Source: Paenibacillus sp. OVF10 (GTDB lineage Bacteria; Bacillota; Bacilli; Paenibacillales; Paenibacillaceae). From it: a DNA stretch of 64,000 bases. The number at the start of each line of letters is the position of its first letter. Within the stretch, counting starts at the first letter, position 1. Both the position numbers and the translations under genes were made by a program. The notes under the pieces were generated by a model. It did not search any database, was not told the DNA's origin, and saw only the letters and a list, made by a program, of their open reading frames with translations. Location: assembly GCA_022836915.1 (NCBI GenBank), contig CP094668.1:4650001-4714000 (forward strand), given 5' to 3'. Below are positions 35,238 to 45,400 of the stretch, piece after piece.

Positions 35238-36272
35238 ATGAAAATGGCAGCCAATCTGAAGCTCCTGTCCTTCCTGATCCCTTGTGCATTTCTTGTTCCC
35301 GTGTTGATCACAATGGCTCCAGACTTGAAGGAAGCATGGAACAGTGAAGCTTTGCAAAATATGAAAACCGTATTCATAGGTATTTTCCTTGAAGCCGCAC
35401 CTTTTCTGCTCATGGGTGTGTTATTGTCCTCGCTCATGCAGTGGTTCGTATCCGAAGAAATGGTCCGCAAACTCACGCCCAAGAATCCGATCGGTGGGGT
35501 GCTGGTTGCAGGGTTGCTCGGTATTATTTTTCCCATTTGTGAATGTGGCATGATCCCAGTAGTGAGAAGGTTGATGCACAAAGGCATGCCAGCCTATATC
35601 GCAGTGACGTTCATCCTGAGTGGTCCCGTAGTCAATCCCATCGTATTTACCGCAACTTTGCTCGCCTTTCCCTCACATCCTGAGATTACCATTGCCCGCA
35701 TGGGACTGGCCTTTGCCGTAGCTGCTTCCATAGGTATGCTCGTGTATCTGTTCGTTCGTCGAAATCCCCTTCGGATGCCAAAGGTCGCAGTGCCAGAGGT
35801 TAAGACGCATCCTGGTTTTAAAATGGCGCAACCTCACGCGCAAGCAAATGCACACGATCACAACCATGTGAAAAACTGGCGCAGCTTCTTCATTCACGCC
35901 GGAGATGAATTTGTCGATATGAGCAAATATCTGGTGATCGGTGCCCTGATTACAGCCTGCATCCAGACATTCATTAGCCGCAGCGATCTGATCTCTCTTG
36001 GTAATGGTCCAGTTGCCTCTTACGTGTTCATGATGGGCTTTGCTTATGTATTATCCCTCTGCTCCACTTCTGATGCTTTTGTGGCCTCAGCGTTCTCACA
36101 TACGTTTGCTCTGGGGCCGCTGGTATCCTTCCTAGTGCTTGGTCCAATGCTGGATTTCAAAAGCACCCTGATGCTGCTCTCGACCTTCCGTACCCGGTTT
36201 GTTATTGGTCTAAGTCTAGCCATTATTACGCTTGTCTTCGCTGGCTCATGGTTGATTAATCTGCTGGTATAA
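35238..36272 (+). CDS. DUF318/UPF0718 permease (YcgR/YraQ-like)
   Basis: The ATG of MKMAANLKLL follows GGAGGTCTGTTTC; the longer frame is not supported. 344 residues, about eight membrane segments in two repeats. Conserved DUF318 motifs: FLEAAPFLLMGVLLSSLM, FPICECGMIPVVRRL (cysteine pair next to the pore), and LSGPVVNPIVF. A cytoplasmic loop is His-rich (QANAHDHNH), as in metal transporters. The next gene, a TIGR03943 protein, is its usual partner. The position beside Zur-controlled genes suggests metal, perhaps zinc, transport; that is inference. Confidence 0.85.
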   Translation: MKMAANLKLLSFLIPCAFLVPVLITMAPDLKEAWNSEALQNMKTVFIGIFLEAAPFLLMGVLLSSLMQWFVSEEMVRKLTPKNPIGGVLVAGLLGIIFPICECGMIPVVRRLMHKGMPAYIAVTFILSGPVVNPIVFTATLLAFPSHPEITIARMGLAFAVAASIGMLVYLFVRRNPLRMPKVAVPEVKTHPGFKMAQPHAQANAHDHNHVKNWRSFFIHAGDEFVDMSKYLVIGALITACIQTFISRSDLISLGNGPVASYVFMMGFAYVLSLCSTSDAFVASAFSHTFALGPLVSFLVLGPMLDFKSTLMLLSTFRTRFVIGLSLAIITLVFAGSWLINLLV

Positions 36273-36354
36273 AGGTTGCGAAACATATTTCATGACCTAA
36301 ATGATTAATCCTATGAACTTTCATCCTGACGATTGATAGAAATGAGGTGATGTT

Positions 36355-37337
36355 ATGAACCACACTATCTATACGATGACCAAACCTCCTGTTCCAAGGT
36401 CACACATCATTCAATGGCATAACCTGATCCGTGCGGTCTGGATCGGCGGTCTTGCGGTATACATTATTCATTTGAATTCAAGTGATTCGCTTCATTATTA
36501 TTTGGCTCCTACCATGCAAAAACTGCTGTTATGCTGCCCTGTTCCCTTATTGTTTATTGCTGTTATCATGGCCTGGCATGGACTGTTCGGCAGAAACGAG
36601 GTTCATTGCGACTGTGAACATCCACCACCCTCGGGCTTCCTTCGTAGCTCAATGGTATATGGTCTGATTGCCATACCCTTGTTGCTAGGATTTTTGTTAC
36701 CTGATCGGGCGCTCGGCAGCTCCATGGCCAGTCAGAAAGGCATGTCTCTCACTTATGCCCTCCCGAGATTCGTCGGAAAGAGCCTTTACCTGATCCGGCA
36801 ACGCAATTAAATGTACAAGATCTCAAGCAAAAACCAACGACCGTTCAGCCTGCAACGGCTACCAAAGTACAATTCGTTCCTCCAGACGAGTATAGCCGCG
36901 AATTCGCTGAACTGGCGGAGAAGTTGTATGCAGAACAGGTCATCCGAGTCTATCCCGAGATCTTCTCTGAAACCCTCGGCACGATTGATATGTTCCAGCG
37001 ACAATTTGCAGGCAAAGATATCTCCTTAACCGGGTTTGTCTACCGTGATAAAAGCATGGATCATGAATCACATTTTGCACTGGGACGATTTCTCGTCATG
37101 TGTTGCCCCGCGGATGCGGCTCCCTTTGGCGTGATGATTCACATTCCAGAAGCGGATAGCTTTCCTACAGATAGCTGGGTGCAAATCGATGGTAGCATCG
37201 GCTCAGCACAGGTGAATGGTAAGGATACGATTGAAATTCGGGCAACAAAGGTGACACGTGTAGCTGAGCCATCCACGCCTTATATTTATACCAATGCGGA
37301 CTCAGTGATGGCGTATGAGAAAATAAAGAGCCCGTAG
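36355..37337 (+). CDS. TIGR03943 family permease partner (YcgQ-like); one frameshift
   Basis: About 327 residues. The N-terminal half has three or four membrane segments (LIRAVWIGGLAVYIIHL, LLLCCPVPLLFIAVIMAW, VYGLIAIPLLLGFLLP) and an EVHCDCEH loop with potential metal ligands. The C-terminal half is soluble and includes GFVYRDKSMDHESHFALGRFLVMCCPADAAP, conserved in the family (split here for length: residues about 225-255). The frame breaks at the C-run 36762-36764; the corrected frame reads LPEIRRKEPLPDPATQL. RBS GAGGTGATGTT. It begins 82 bases after the DUF318 gene. The function is unknown, but the pair behaves as one transporter-like unit. Confidence 0.82.
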
Positions 37338-37375
37338 TTGCTCGCAATAACTAACAGCGTACTTTTCAACGACAA

Positions 37376-37414
37376 AAAGCCCCAAAGCTATGGATTACAT
37401 CGCTTTGGGGCTTT
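37376..37414. terminator. Bidirectional terminator
   Basis: Perfect 13-bp stem AAAGCCCCAAAGC / GCTTTGGGGCTTT between the convergent TIGR03943 and pdp genes. Confidence 0.88.
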
Positions 37415-37460
37415 CATGTTCAGTCAGACATGAGATTACATCTCGTCTGCTCTGATTGTA

Positions 37461-38761
37461 TTATTCCGTTACGATATCATGAACCAATACAGGAGCATCG
37501 GCATGATCCGCAATTGTAATGTTTTCTTTGATCTTCGCGATGACGTCTGTTACGTCTTCACGATTGACATGAATCGTTACGAGGGACTCACCAGCTTTGA
37601 CTGGGTCACCCACTTTTTGTTCAGCATCAGACCAACCGCGAGATCGATCTCGGACTCTTTTGTTGCACGGCCTGCGCCGAGCAGCATTGCTGCAGTTCCG
37701 ATTTCGTCAGCGACGATTCCGGCAACATAGCCGTCTTTGTCTGCTGGGACTTCAACCAGATATTGTGCTTGTGGCAAACGATCTGGATGATCCACAACCG
37801 AAGCGTCTCCGCCTTGGTTTGCCAAGAAATCTTTGAATTTCTCCAGTGCTTTACCGTTCTGGATCACTTCTTTCAATTTCTCCTCAGCGTGCTCCAAGGA
37901 ATCTGCCTTGCCAGCAAGGAATACCATCTGACGTCCAAGTGCCAGACACAGTTCTTCCAGATCTTTTGGACCTTTACCTTGCAGTGTGAGGATGGCTTCC
38001 TTCACTTCAAGCGCGTTACCAATCGCCAGACCCAGTGGTTGAGACATATCGGAGATAACAGCCATCGTTTTACGGCCAACATTGTTACCGATGCTTACCA
38101 TGGCATGTGCCAATTCTTTAGCATCTTCCGTTGTTTTCATGAATGCACCAGCACCCGTTTTAACATCCAATACGATTGCATCAGCACCTGCAGCAATTTT
38201 CTTACTCATGATGGAGCTGGCGATCAGTGGAATGGAGTTAACGGTAGCTGTTACGTCACGCAGTGCATAGAGCTTTTTGTCTGCAGGCGTTAAGTTACCA
38301 CTTTGTCCGATAACTGCAACCTTATGTTCGTTTACGAGACGAATGAACTCTTCTTTTTCAAGTTCTACGTGGAAACCAGCAACGGATTCCAGTTTGTCTG
38401 TTGTACCACCCGTATGACCAAGTCCACGTCCGGACATTTTGGCAACAGGGACATCCAATGCAGCAACGAGTGGAGCGAGTACCAGTGTTGTTGTATCGCC
38501 CACACCACCTGTGGAATGCTTGTCTACTTTGATGCCTTCGATAGCGGACAGATCGATCGTTTCACCGGAATTCACCATCGACATCGTCAGATCAGCGCGT
38601 TCCTTGTCTGTCATATCTTTGAAGAATACTGCCATCGCCCAAGCGCTGACTTGATAATCCGGGATTTCTCCTTGTGTGTATCCTTGAACAACAAAATCAA
38701 TCTCAGCTGTTGTCAGTTCTTTTCCGTCGCGTTTCTTAGCAATAATGTCTACCATTCTCAT
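37461..38761 (-). CDS. pdp: Pyrimidine-nucleoside phosphorylase; one frameshift near C-terminus
   Basis: The ATG of MRMVDIIAKKRDG follows GAGGAGAGATCATC. The family signature SGETIDLSAIEGIKVDKHSTGGVGD (residues about 70-95) and KMSGRGLGHTGGTTDKLES are intact. The frame breaks at the T-run 37614-37618; restoring one A gives KKVGDPVKAGESLVTIHVN and an end at 37461, about 433 residues. It phosphorolyses uridine, thymidine and deoxyuridine to the base and (deoxy)ribose 1-phosphate, which DeoB and DeoC then process. Last gene of the deo cluster; 540 bases of repeat DNA separate it from deoD, so it may have its own promoter. Confidence 0.93.
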
Positions 38762-38812
38762 GATGATCTCTCCTCGGGTAAATGATTTGTATAGAACACT
38801 TTGTACTGGGAC

Positions 38813-39038
38813 CGTTACGGCTCCGGATCGTTCTTTTGATCGTTGTTGTCTCCAAGTTTTTTGATCCATTTTGCAATGGGAAAACTCGGAAACAGCATAT
38901 CCTTCCGAAGCAGCTTTCTTTCAGAAAGCTTTTAGGCGAACGCTTCGCTTCTTCAGAATCGATTCCGGGTCCTTCACTCCGTGCTTCAAACAAAAGTTTC
39001 GATTAAAATCAAATGATTATTGTATATAAAATACAAGA
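38813..39038. repeat. Interspersed repeat, copy 2
   Basis: About 225 bases, roughly 90 percent identical to 39078-39302 over the first 190 bases. Landmarks are GGCTCCGGATCGTTCTTTTG near the start, the internal hairpin AGCTTTCTTTCAGAAAGCT, and TTCACTCCGTGCTTC near the end. No coding potential. Confidence 0.85.
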
Positions 39039-39077
39039 ACATCCGTTGTCATCTTATACAACATTTTGATGTTAATT

Positions 39078-39302
39078 CGTTCCGGCTCCGGATCGTTCTT
39101 TTGATCGCTGTTGTCTCCAAGTTTTTTGATCCATTTTGCAATGGAGAAAACTCGGAGACAGCATATCCTTCGAAGCAGCTTTCTTTCAGAAAGCTTTTAG
39201 GCGAACGCTTTGCTTCTTCAGAATCGATTCCGGTTCCTTCACTCCGTGCTTCAAACAAAAGTTTCGATCCAAATCAATTGATATTGAATATTAAATACAA
39301 CA
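39078..39302. repeat. Interspersed repeat, copy 3 (tandem with copy 2)
   Basis: Direct repeat of 38813-39038 at a 265-base period, ending directly at the deoD stop. Both copies together fill the 542-base gap between deoD and pdp; no gene is seen in it. Confidence 0.85.
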
Positions 39303-39303
39303 A

Positions 39304-40011
39304 TTACAGTGTGATTGCTGTGTCCAGGGCAACTACCATCATATCGTTGAACGTTTTTTGGCGCTCTTCGGCAGAGGTTTCTTCGCCTGTCAGCAAGTGG
39401 TCACTTACCGTCAGGATCGTCAGTGCGTTAACACCAAACTTGGCAGCGATGGTGTATAGTGCTGTTGTTTCCATCTCTACGCCGAGTACGCCATGTTTCA
39501 TCAACTTCTCGGTTACGGAACGGTCATCGCGGTAGAAAGAATCGGAGCTGAACACGTTACCGACATGAATTTTCATACCTTTAGCTGTTGCACGGTCATA
39601 TGCTTCCTTCAGCAGGGAGAACGTAGCGATTGGTGAGAAGTCATAACCACCGAATACGTGTTTGTTCATACTGGAGTCTGTACATGCTGCTTGTGCAAGG
39701 ATGACGTCACGTACACGTACATGCTCCTGCATACCGCCACAAGTACCCACACGAATCAGGTTTTTCACGCCATATTCGCTGATCAATTCGTTAGCATAGA
39801 TGGCGAAGGACGGAATACCCATCCCTGAACCTTGCACCGAAATCCGGTGTCCTTGATATGTACCTGTGTAACCGAGCATTCCACGAACTTCGTTGTAACA
39901 TACAACATCTTCGAGGTACGTATCTGCGATATATTTCGCGCGCAATGGGTCTCCTGGCAATAGGATCGTTTCTGCGATATCCCCGGGTTTTGCTCCAATA
40001 TGTGTACTCAT
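39304..40011 (-). CDS. deoD: Purine-nucleoside phosphorylase, DeoD type
   Basis: 235 residues, ATG after GGAGGAGATTCATTC. Starts MSTHIGAKPGDIAETILLPGDPLRAKYIA, the hexameric bacterial PNP signature (phosphate-binding GDPLRAK), then GSGMGIPSFAIYANELI, RVGTCGG, and GVEMETTALYTIA with the ribose-binding Met-Glu, and SDH in TVSDHLLTGEET. Splits purine (deoxy)nucleosides into base and (deoxy)ribose 1-phosphate in the cytosol. It follows deoB by 98 bases in the deo cluster. Confidence 0.96.
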   Translation of the reverse strand: MSTHIGAKPGDIAETILLPGDPLRAKYIADTYLEDVVCYNEVRGMLGYTGTYQGHRISVQGSGMGIPSFAIYANELISEYGVKNLIRVGTCGGMQEHVRVRDVILAQAACTDSSMNKHVFGGYDFSPIATFSLLKEAYDRATAKGMKIHVGNVFSSDSFYRDDRSVTEKLMKHGVLGVEMETTALYTIAAKFGVNALTILTVSDHLLTGEETSAEERQKTFNDMMVVALDTAITL

Positions 40012-40109
40012 GAATGAATCTCCTCCAGTTATACAAATTAGTCTATTATGATGGCAGGACCGGAGCAGCCCAAGCTACTCCGACCTCCCCTATCCATTTT
40101 TTGAAAAAC

Positions 40110-41288
40110 TTATTTCAAATCCTTCAGGAAGCTGGTGCCGTATTCCGGCATTTTCACTCCAAAGTTCTCTGCTACGGTTGCGCCAAGGTCAGCAAATGTG
40201 CTGCGCAGATCAAGCTTTTTGCCCTCGCTGAAGCGCGGAGAGTAGGCAAGCAGTGGTACATATTCACGTGTATGGTCCGTACCGCGGTATGTTGGATCGT
40301 TACCATGGTCAGCTGTGATCAGCAGCAGATCATCATTGGTCATTTTGGCAAAAATCTCTGGCAACCGTTCATCATAGTCTTCAAGTGCCTGAGCATAACC
40401 TTGCGGATCACGACGGTGACCGTACAGGGCATCAAAATCAACCAGGTTCAGGAAGCTGAGTCCAGTGAACTCTTCATCCATCGTTTCGGACAACTTGTCC
40501 ATACCATCCATGTTGGAGACGGTACGAACAGCCTTGGTTACACCTTCGCCATCATAGATATCTGCGATTTTACCCAAAGCAATCACATCAAATCCGCCAT
40601 CTTGCAGTTCATTCATAACCGTACGACCAAAAGGTTTGAGCGCATAGTCATGACGATTTGCAGTACGTTTCCAGTTACCCGCTTCACCTACAAATGGACG
40701 TGCAATAATGCGGCCGAGCATGTACGGATCTTCTAGTGTAATTTCACGGCAGAACTCACAGATCTCATACAGTTCTTTCAGTGGAACAACGTCCTCATGT
40801 GCAGCAATTTGCAGAACCGAATCCGCGGATGTGTACACGATGAGCGCGCCAGTTTCAACATGCTCTGCACCAAGCTCATCCAGAATTTCCGTGCCGCTGG
40901 CCGGTTTGTTTCCAATTACCTTGCGGCCTGTTTTCTCTTCAATGCGCTGAATCAACTCATCGGGAAAACCGTTCTCGAACACACGGAAAGGTGTATCAAT
41001 GTAAAGACCCATCAGCTCCCAGTGACCTGTCATTGTGTCTTTGCCTCTGGATGCTTCCTGCATCTTGGTGTAATACGCTTTAGGTGCATCCGCTACAGGG
41101 ACACCCTCGATTTCTTTGATGTTGGACAGTCCGAGACTGGCCATGTGAGGCATTTTCAGACCTCCGCGTTCACGTGCAATGTGACCGAAGGTATCTACAT
41201 CAAAATCATCAAATTCTGCTGCATCCGGCGCTTCGCCGATCCCTACAGAATCCATAACGATCAGATGTACTCTTTTGAATGTTGACAT
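40110..41288 (-). CDS. deoB: Phosphopentomutase
   Basis: 392 residues, RBS AAGGAGTGCTTAGGTT. Alkaline-phosphatase fold with metal motifs VMDSVGIGEAPDA at the N-terminus, the nucleophile threonine region in GKDTMTGHWELMG, DALYGHRRDP, and the C-terminal LITADHGNDPTYRGTDHTREYVP (split) carrying Asp/His metal ligands. Interconverts (deoxy)ribose 1-phosphate and 5-phosphate, linking DeoD/Pdp to DeoC. Uninterrupted frame of normal family length. Confidence 0.96.
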   Translation of the reverse strand: MSTFKRVHLIVMDSVGIGEAPDAAEFDDFDVDTFGHIARERGGLKMPHMASLGLSNIKEIEGVPVADAPKAYYTKMQEASRGKDTMTGHWELMGLYIDTPFRVFENGFPDELIQRIEEKTGRKVIGNKPASGTEILDELGAEHVETGALIVYTSADSVLQIAAHEDVVPLKELYEICEFCREITLEDPYMLGRIIARPFVGEAGNWKRTANRHDYALKPFGRTVMNELQDGGFDVIALGKIADIYDGEGVTKAVRTVSNMDGMDKLSETMDEEFTGLSFLNLVDFDALYGHRRDPQGYAQALEDYDERLPEIFAKMTNDDLLLITADHGNDPTYRGTDHTREYVPLLAYSPRFSEGKKLDLRSTFADLGATVAENFGVKMPEYGTSFLKDLK

Positions 41289-41317
41289 AACCTAAGCACT
41301 CCTTCCAATAATCCGGT

Positions 41318-42507
41318 TTACAAGAACAGTCCGGCGATGATCGCTGACAATACACTGACAAGCGATGCACCGTAAAGCAGTTTCAGACCGAAGCGGGCTA
41401 CCACATTACCTTGTTTCTCATGAAGTCCCTTCACCGCACCGGCAATGATACCGATGGAAGAGAAGTTAGCGAACGATACGAGGAAGACGGATACGATCCC
41501 TGTTGTTCTGGCAGACAATAAGGTCTCCTTCGCTAGAGCAAGCATGGCAACAAATTCGTTGGATACCATTTTGGTTGCCATAATACTTCCCGCCTGAATC
41601 GCTTCCTTCCAAGGAACACCCATAATAAAGGCTAATGGTGCAAACACATAACCAAGCAGCTCCTGGAACGAAATGCCAAGCACCGCGCTGAAAATTCCGT
41701 TAACAAGTGCAATCAAGGCAACAAAACCGATTAACATCGCAGCCACGATGATGGCAACTTTGAATCCATCCAGAATGTATTCGCCGAGCATTTCGAAAAA
41801 GGACTGTTTCTCCTCTTCCTGTACTTCCAATATATCTTCTTCCTCTGTAACCTCATAAGGATTCACAATGGAAGCAATGATAAAACCGCCAAACAGGTTC
41901 AGCACAAGTGCCGTAACCACATATTTCGGATCAATCATGGACATATAGGCACCGACAATCGACATCGATACCGTGGACATCGCCGAAGCACACAAGGTGT
42001 ACAGCCGATGTTTTGGCAACAACCCAATTTGTTTTTTCACAGAAATGAACACTTCAGATTGCCCCAATACAGCCGAAGCAACCGCGTTATATGATTCCAG
42101 TTTGCCCATTCCGTTGATTTTGCTTAATACCAGACCAATATATTTTATAACAAAAGGTAAGATTCGGATATACTGCAATATCCCAATGAGGGCAGAGATG
42201 ACAACAATCGGCATCAGAACGTTCAGGAAGAATGGGACCCCGCCAGTTGCGTCTTCAACCTTCGTCAAATCACCAAATACAAACGCAATTCCTTCATTTG
42301 CATAATCAAGCAAACTTTTAAATACGGTGGCGAAGCCGCCAATCAGCCATGTCCCGACCCCTGTATTCAGCAAGGCATACGCCAGGATCACCTGTAAAAC
42401 AACCATTACGGCCAGTGGCCGGTAGCGAATCTTCTTTTACCGTTGCTTGCGATATAAGCCAGTCCAAAAACAACGAGTAAACCAAGAAGGGCAATTAGAA
42501 ATTTCAT
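41318..42507 (-). CDS. nupC: Concentrative nucleoside transporter (NupC family); one frameshift
   Basis: The ATG at 42507 follows AAAGGAGAGATCAA and reads KFLIALLGLLVVFGLAYIASNG. The frame breaks at the T-run 42435-42438; the corrected frame is KKKIRYRPLAVMVVLQVIL. The rest shows the CNT signature: GGVPFFLNVLMPIVVISALIGIL, GQSEVFISVKKQIGLLP, SMSIVGAYMSMIDPKYV and KMVSNEFVAMLAL, FANFSSIGIIAG. About 396 residues, proton- or sodium-driven nucleoside uptake. Between deoC and this gene, TGAAGCGCTTACA at 42601 is one base short of a cre site. Confidence 0.92.
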
Positions 42508-42737
42508 TTGATCTCTCCTTTGAAGGTAGTTAAGCCGGATGTGGAAATTCAGCTCAAAGGGTTCTTAAGCATTTTTATCAGTAATCTTTCAGAAAACTTA
42601 TGAAGCGCTTACAATAAGTTCCGTTAATTAAAATATAAGTGTAAGTTGTATTCCCTGTACCTGAGTCGAACGCCCAAGTACAGAGAATATAACATTACTT
42701 TTATTTATTAAGCTTTTTCTTAATAAGAGGCTTTTGT

Positions 42738-43412
42738 TTAATAAGAAGATGTAGACTGACCACCCTGCATAATCTTCACGCCAGAACTTGCACCGATCCG
42801 AGTCGCACCCGCTTCGATCATTTTCTGCATATCTTCCAGGCTACGTACGCCACCGGAAGCTTTAACGCCAACAACAGGACCTACAGTACGACGCATCAAA
42901 GCGATATCTTCTGGCGTTGCTCCACCTGTGGAGAAACCTGTAGAAGTCTTAACAAAATCAGCTCCAGCTCGCACAGCTGCCTGACAAGCACGTACTTTCT
43001 CTTCATCCGTCAACAGACAAGTTTCAATAATAACTTTCACCAAAGCTTTACCCGCAGCCGCTTCAACAACAGCACGAATATCTTGTTCAACGAAATCATC
43101 TTTGCCATCTTTCAAAGCACTGATGTTGATGACCATATCGACTTCAGTTGCACCTTTAGCAATCGCATCTTTCGTTTCGAAAGCTTTTGTCTCTGATGTA
43201 GATGCTCCCAGAGGGAAACCAATAACGGTGCAGATATCTACGCCAGAACCCTGCAACTGCTCAGCAGCATAAGCAACCCAGCCTGGGTTAACACATACGG
43301 AAGCAAACTGATATTGCTTTGCTTCTTCGGTTAACTTGGCCATTTCACTTTGCGTTGCGTCCGCACGAAGCAACGTATGGTCGATCATTTTAGCTAATTG
43401 TGGTGTAGTCAA
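42738..43412 (-). CDS. deoC: Deoxyribose-phosphate aldolase
   Basis: 224 residues, TTG start after AGGGAGAGATTCAA. Class I aldolase barrel: IDHTLLRADAT, SVCVNPGWV, VCTVIGFPLGA-type (ICTVIGFPLGAS), the Schiff-base lysine in FVKTSTGF, and the lysine of VGVKASGGVR. Cleaves deoxyribose 5-phosphate to acetaldehyde and glyceraldehyde 3-phosphate. First structural gene after deoR; a palindrome in the 188-base gap upstream is a likely DeoR site. Confidence 0.96.
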   Translation of the reverse strand: MTTPQLAKMIDHTLLRADATQSEMAKLTEEAKQYQFASVCVNPGWVAYAAEQLQGSGVDICTVIGFPLGASTSETKAFETKDAIAKGATEVDMVINISALKDGKDDFVEQDIRAVVEAAAGKALVKVIIETCLLTDEEKVRACQAAVRAGADFVKTSTGFSTGGATPEDIALMRRTVGPVVGVKASGGVRSLEDMQKMIEAGATRIGASSGVKIMQGGQSTSSY

Positions 43413-43486
43413 TTGAATCTCTCCCTTATCTGAACTAGTTATTTTCTATACCCTTACACTAACATGAACATATGTAAAAATCAACT

Positions 43487-43500
43487 TGAACTTTTGTTCA
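43487..43500. promoter_or_regulatory. Probable DeoR operator
   Basis: TGAAC-TTTT-GTTCA palindrome, with a further half-site ATGAACAT at 43464-43471, in the gap between deoR and deoC. Similar TTGAAC-type sites serve B. subtilis DeoR. Confidence 0.5.
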
Positions 43501-43600
43501 CAGTTACACTTACATTTCTTCTTCGTTATATTTTCTTCCTAAAAAGCAAAACATCCGCCCTTTTTGCGTGGCAGATGTTGTCATCCATATCCATTTGAAA

Positions 43601-44543
43601 TTAAAATCGAAGTAATGCCTGCGCTGTGTACTGGTCCGTGACCAGAATATTTGCGTAATGACCTTTAAGAGCCGCATGAATGGCTTCAATTTTGCGTTGC
43701 CCCCGGCAACAAGAATTGATTTTTCCTTATTTCTCAACTCGGCTAGATCAATTCCAACAGTTCTGCTGTTAATCTCTTCACTGATCAACTGACCTTCCGC
43801 GTCGAAAAAACGTGAACAAATGTCACCTGCACCGGAGTTCATCAGCAGTTGTTGCTCTTCTTCATTGAAGTAACCGAGCCTGAACAGTAACGCATCTTCC
43901 TTCACAGTACCCACGGTAAACAAAGCAATGTTGGCCTGTCTGCCAAGCTCTACGATTCTGCCAATATGCCGATCGGCTTCCACCATGTTCTTTACTTCAA
44001 TGTTGTCGAAAATAACGGGCAGTGGCAAATACCTTGGTACCGTATGGAATGCCTCAGCGAACAAATGAACAATCTCAGCTGCATACGTATTGACATGGGA
44101 GTGGCTTACGCCCCCTTCAATTGCACGACTTCGACACCTTTAACCTGCTTGGGACGAAGTTGGCGTGCTACAGCATGCATGGTTGTTCCCCAAGTCACCC
44201 CGATGATATCCGCATCCTGAACCGTCTCTTGAAGGTAGTCTGCTGCTCGTTTGCTGATATGCTTCTGTATTTCCTCATCACTCTTCAACGGGGCAAAACA
44301 CACAAGTGCCGTATCCAGATCATATTTCGACTTAAGTTCTCCGGCAATGATATCGATATCCTCCAGCGGGTCCATAATTTCAATCCGGACGTATCCGCGA
44401 TCTTTGGCGTACTGAAGTAACCTTGATACGGTTGGACGCGACACGCCCAACCTTGCGGCAATATCCTGCTGGCTATAATCGGACTGATAATACAATTTCG
44501 CTGCTTCAATGCTTAATCGTTGCTTCTCCAGGTCCATTCCCAT
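43601..44543 (-). CDS. deoR: Deoxyribonucleoside regulator, SorC/DeoR type; two frameshifts
   Basis: About 314 residues after correction. N-terminal helix-turn-helix: AAKLYYQSDYSQQDIAARLGVSRPTVSRLLQYAKDRG, split at residues 14-50. The C-terminal sugar-binding SorC domain has IGVTWGTTMHAVARQL and VELGRQANIALFTVGTV. The frame breaks at the C-run 44111-44115 (corrected GGVSHSHVNTYAAEIVHLF) and at 43700-43704 (corrected GGQRKIEAIHAALKGHYANI). B. subtilis DeoR of this type represses dra-nupC-pdp and is released by deoxyribose 5-phosphate. The synteny here supports the same role. Confidence 0.9.
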
Positions 44544-44772
44544 GTGCGCTCATCTCACTCATCTTATTATCTTTGGAAAATAAATACTCGTCCTGTATAT
44601 TATACATGGATTGAGTATCTGGTCACTACATAGCATCCAATTCAGTATCATGATCAATCCATTCATATCCCTTTCTGACGTATAAAACGGGGAAACGATG
44701 CATACTACTGCGGTCGCTTCATCATTGCCAAGAATGCTTCACCCCATTAATCGCACAGAGAGGAAGAATTGT

Positions 44773-45399
44773 ATGTCTACCTTATTGTATATTACTGCCC
44801 ATCCTCATGATCATGAAACCTCCTTCAGCATGGCTACGGGCAAAGCATTTATTGATGCTTATCGTGAAAGTCACCCTTCTGATGAGGTTGTTCACCTCGA
44901 TCTGTATCGTTCGGATATTCCGCATATCGACGCGGATGTCTTCAGTGGTTGGGGCAAACTGCAATCGGGTAGTGACCTGACTGCCGAAGAGCAGACCAAA
45001 GTTAGCCGTTTGAATGAACTGTCGGATCAATTTGCCGCAGCAGATAAATATGTTTTTGTAACCCCGATGTGGAACTTCTCGTTCCCTCCAATTCTGAAGG
45101 CTTATGTCGACTCGATCTGCGTAGCTGGCAAAACATTTCGTTATACCGAACAAGGTCCTGTTGGACTGTTGTCCGACAAAAAAGCGTTGCATATTCAGGC
45201 TCGCGGTGGCATTTATTCCGAAGGCCCAGCGGCTCAGATGGAATCCGGTCATCGTTATCTGAGTATTATCATGTCTTTCCTTGGCGTGCCGAAGCTTGAT
45301 GGAATTTTTGTTGAGGGTCACAATCAATATAAAGATCGAGCAGATGAGATCAAGCAACAGGCTATAGAGCAAGCACGCACTTTCGCAAAGCAGTTTTAA
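44773..45399 (+). CDS. azoR: FMN-dependent NADH azoreductase
   Basis: The ATG of MSTLLYITAHPHD follows AGAGAGGAAGAATTGT. Flavodoxin-like fold: LLYITAHPHDHETSFSMATGKAF with the phosphate-binding loop, VTPMWNFSFPPILKAYVD (flavin contact and dimer), ARGGIYSEGP, and FLGVPKLDGIFVEGHNQ. 208 residues, homodimeric NAD(P)H:quinone/azo reductase involved in thiol-specific or quinone stress. Divergent from deoR; no regulator adjacent. It is followed directly by the repeat element at 45401. Confidence 0.92.
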   Translation: MSTLLYITAHPHDHETSFSMATGKAFIDAYRESHPSDEVVHLDLYRSDIPHIDADVFSGWGKLQSGSDLTAEEQTKVSRLNELSDQFAAADKYVFVTPMWNFSFPPILKAYVDSICVAGKTFRYTEQGPVGLLSDKKALHIQARGGIYSEGPAAQMESGHRYLSIIMSFLGVPKLDGIFVEGHNQYKDRADEIKQQAIEQARTFAKQF

Positions 45400-45400
45400 G

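Noticed and set aside
40014..40736. 240-residue plus-strand ORF opposite deoB
   Set aside because: Lies fully inside deoB, an unambiguous gene; no domain match recognised.
44782..45372. 196-residue minus-strand ORF opposite azoR
   Set aside because: Antisense shadow of azoR; no RBS or family features.
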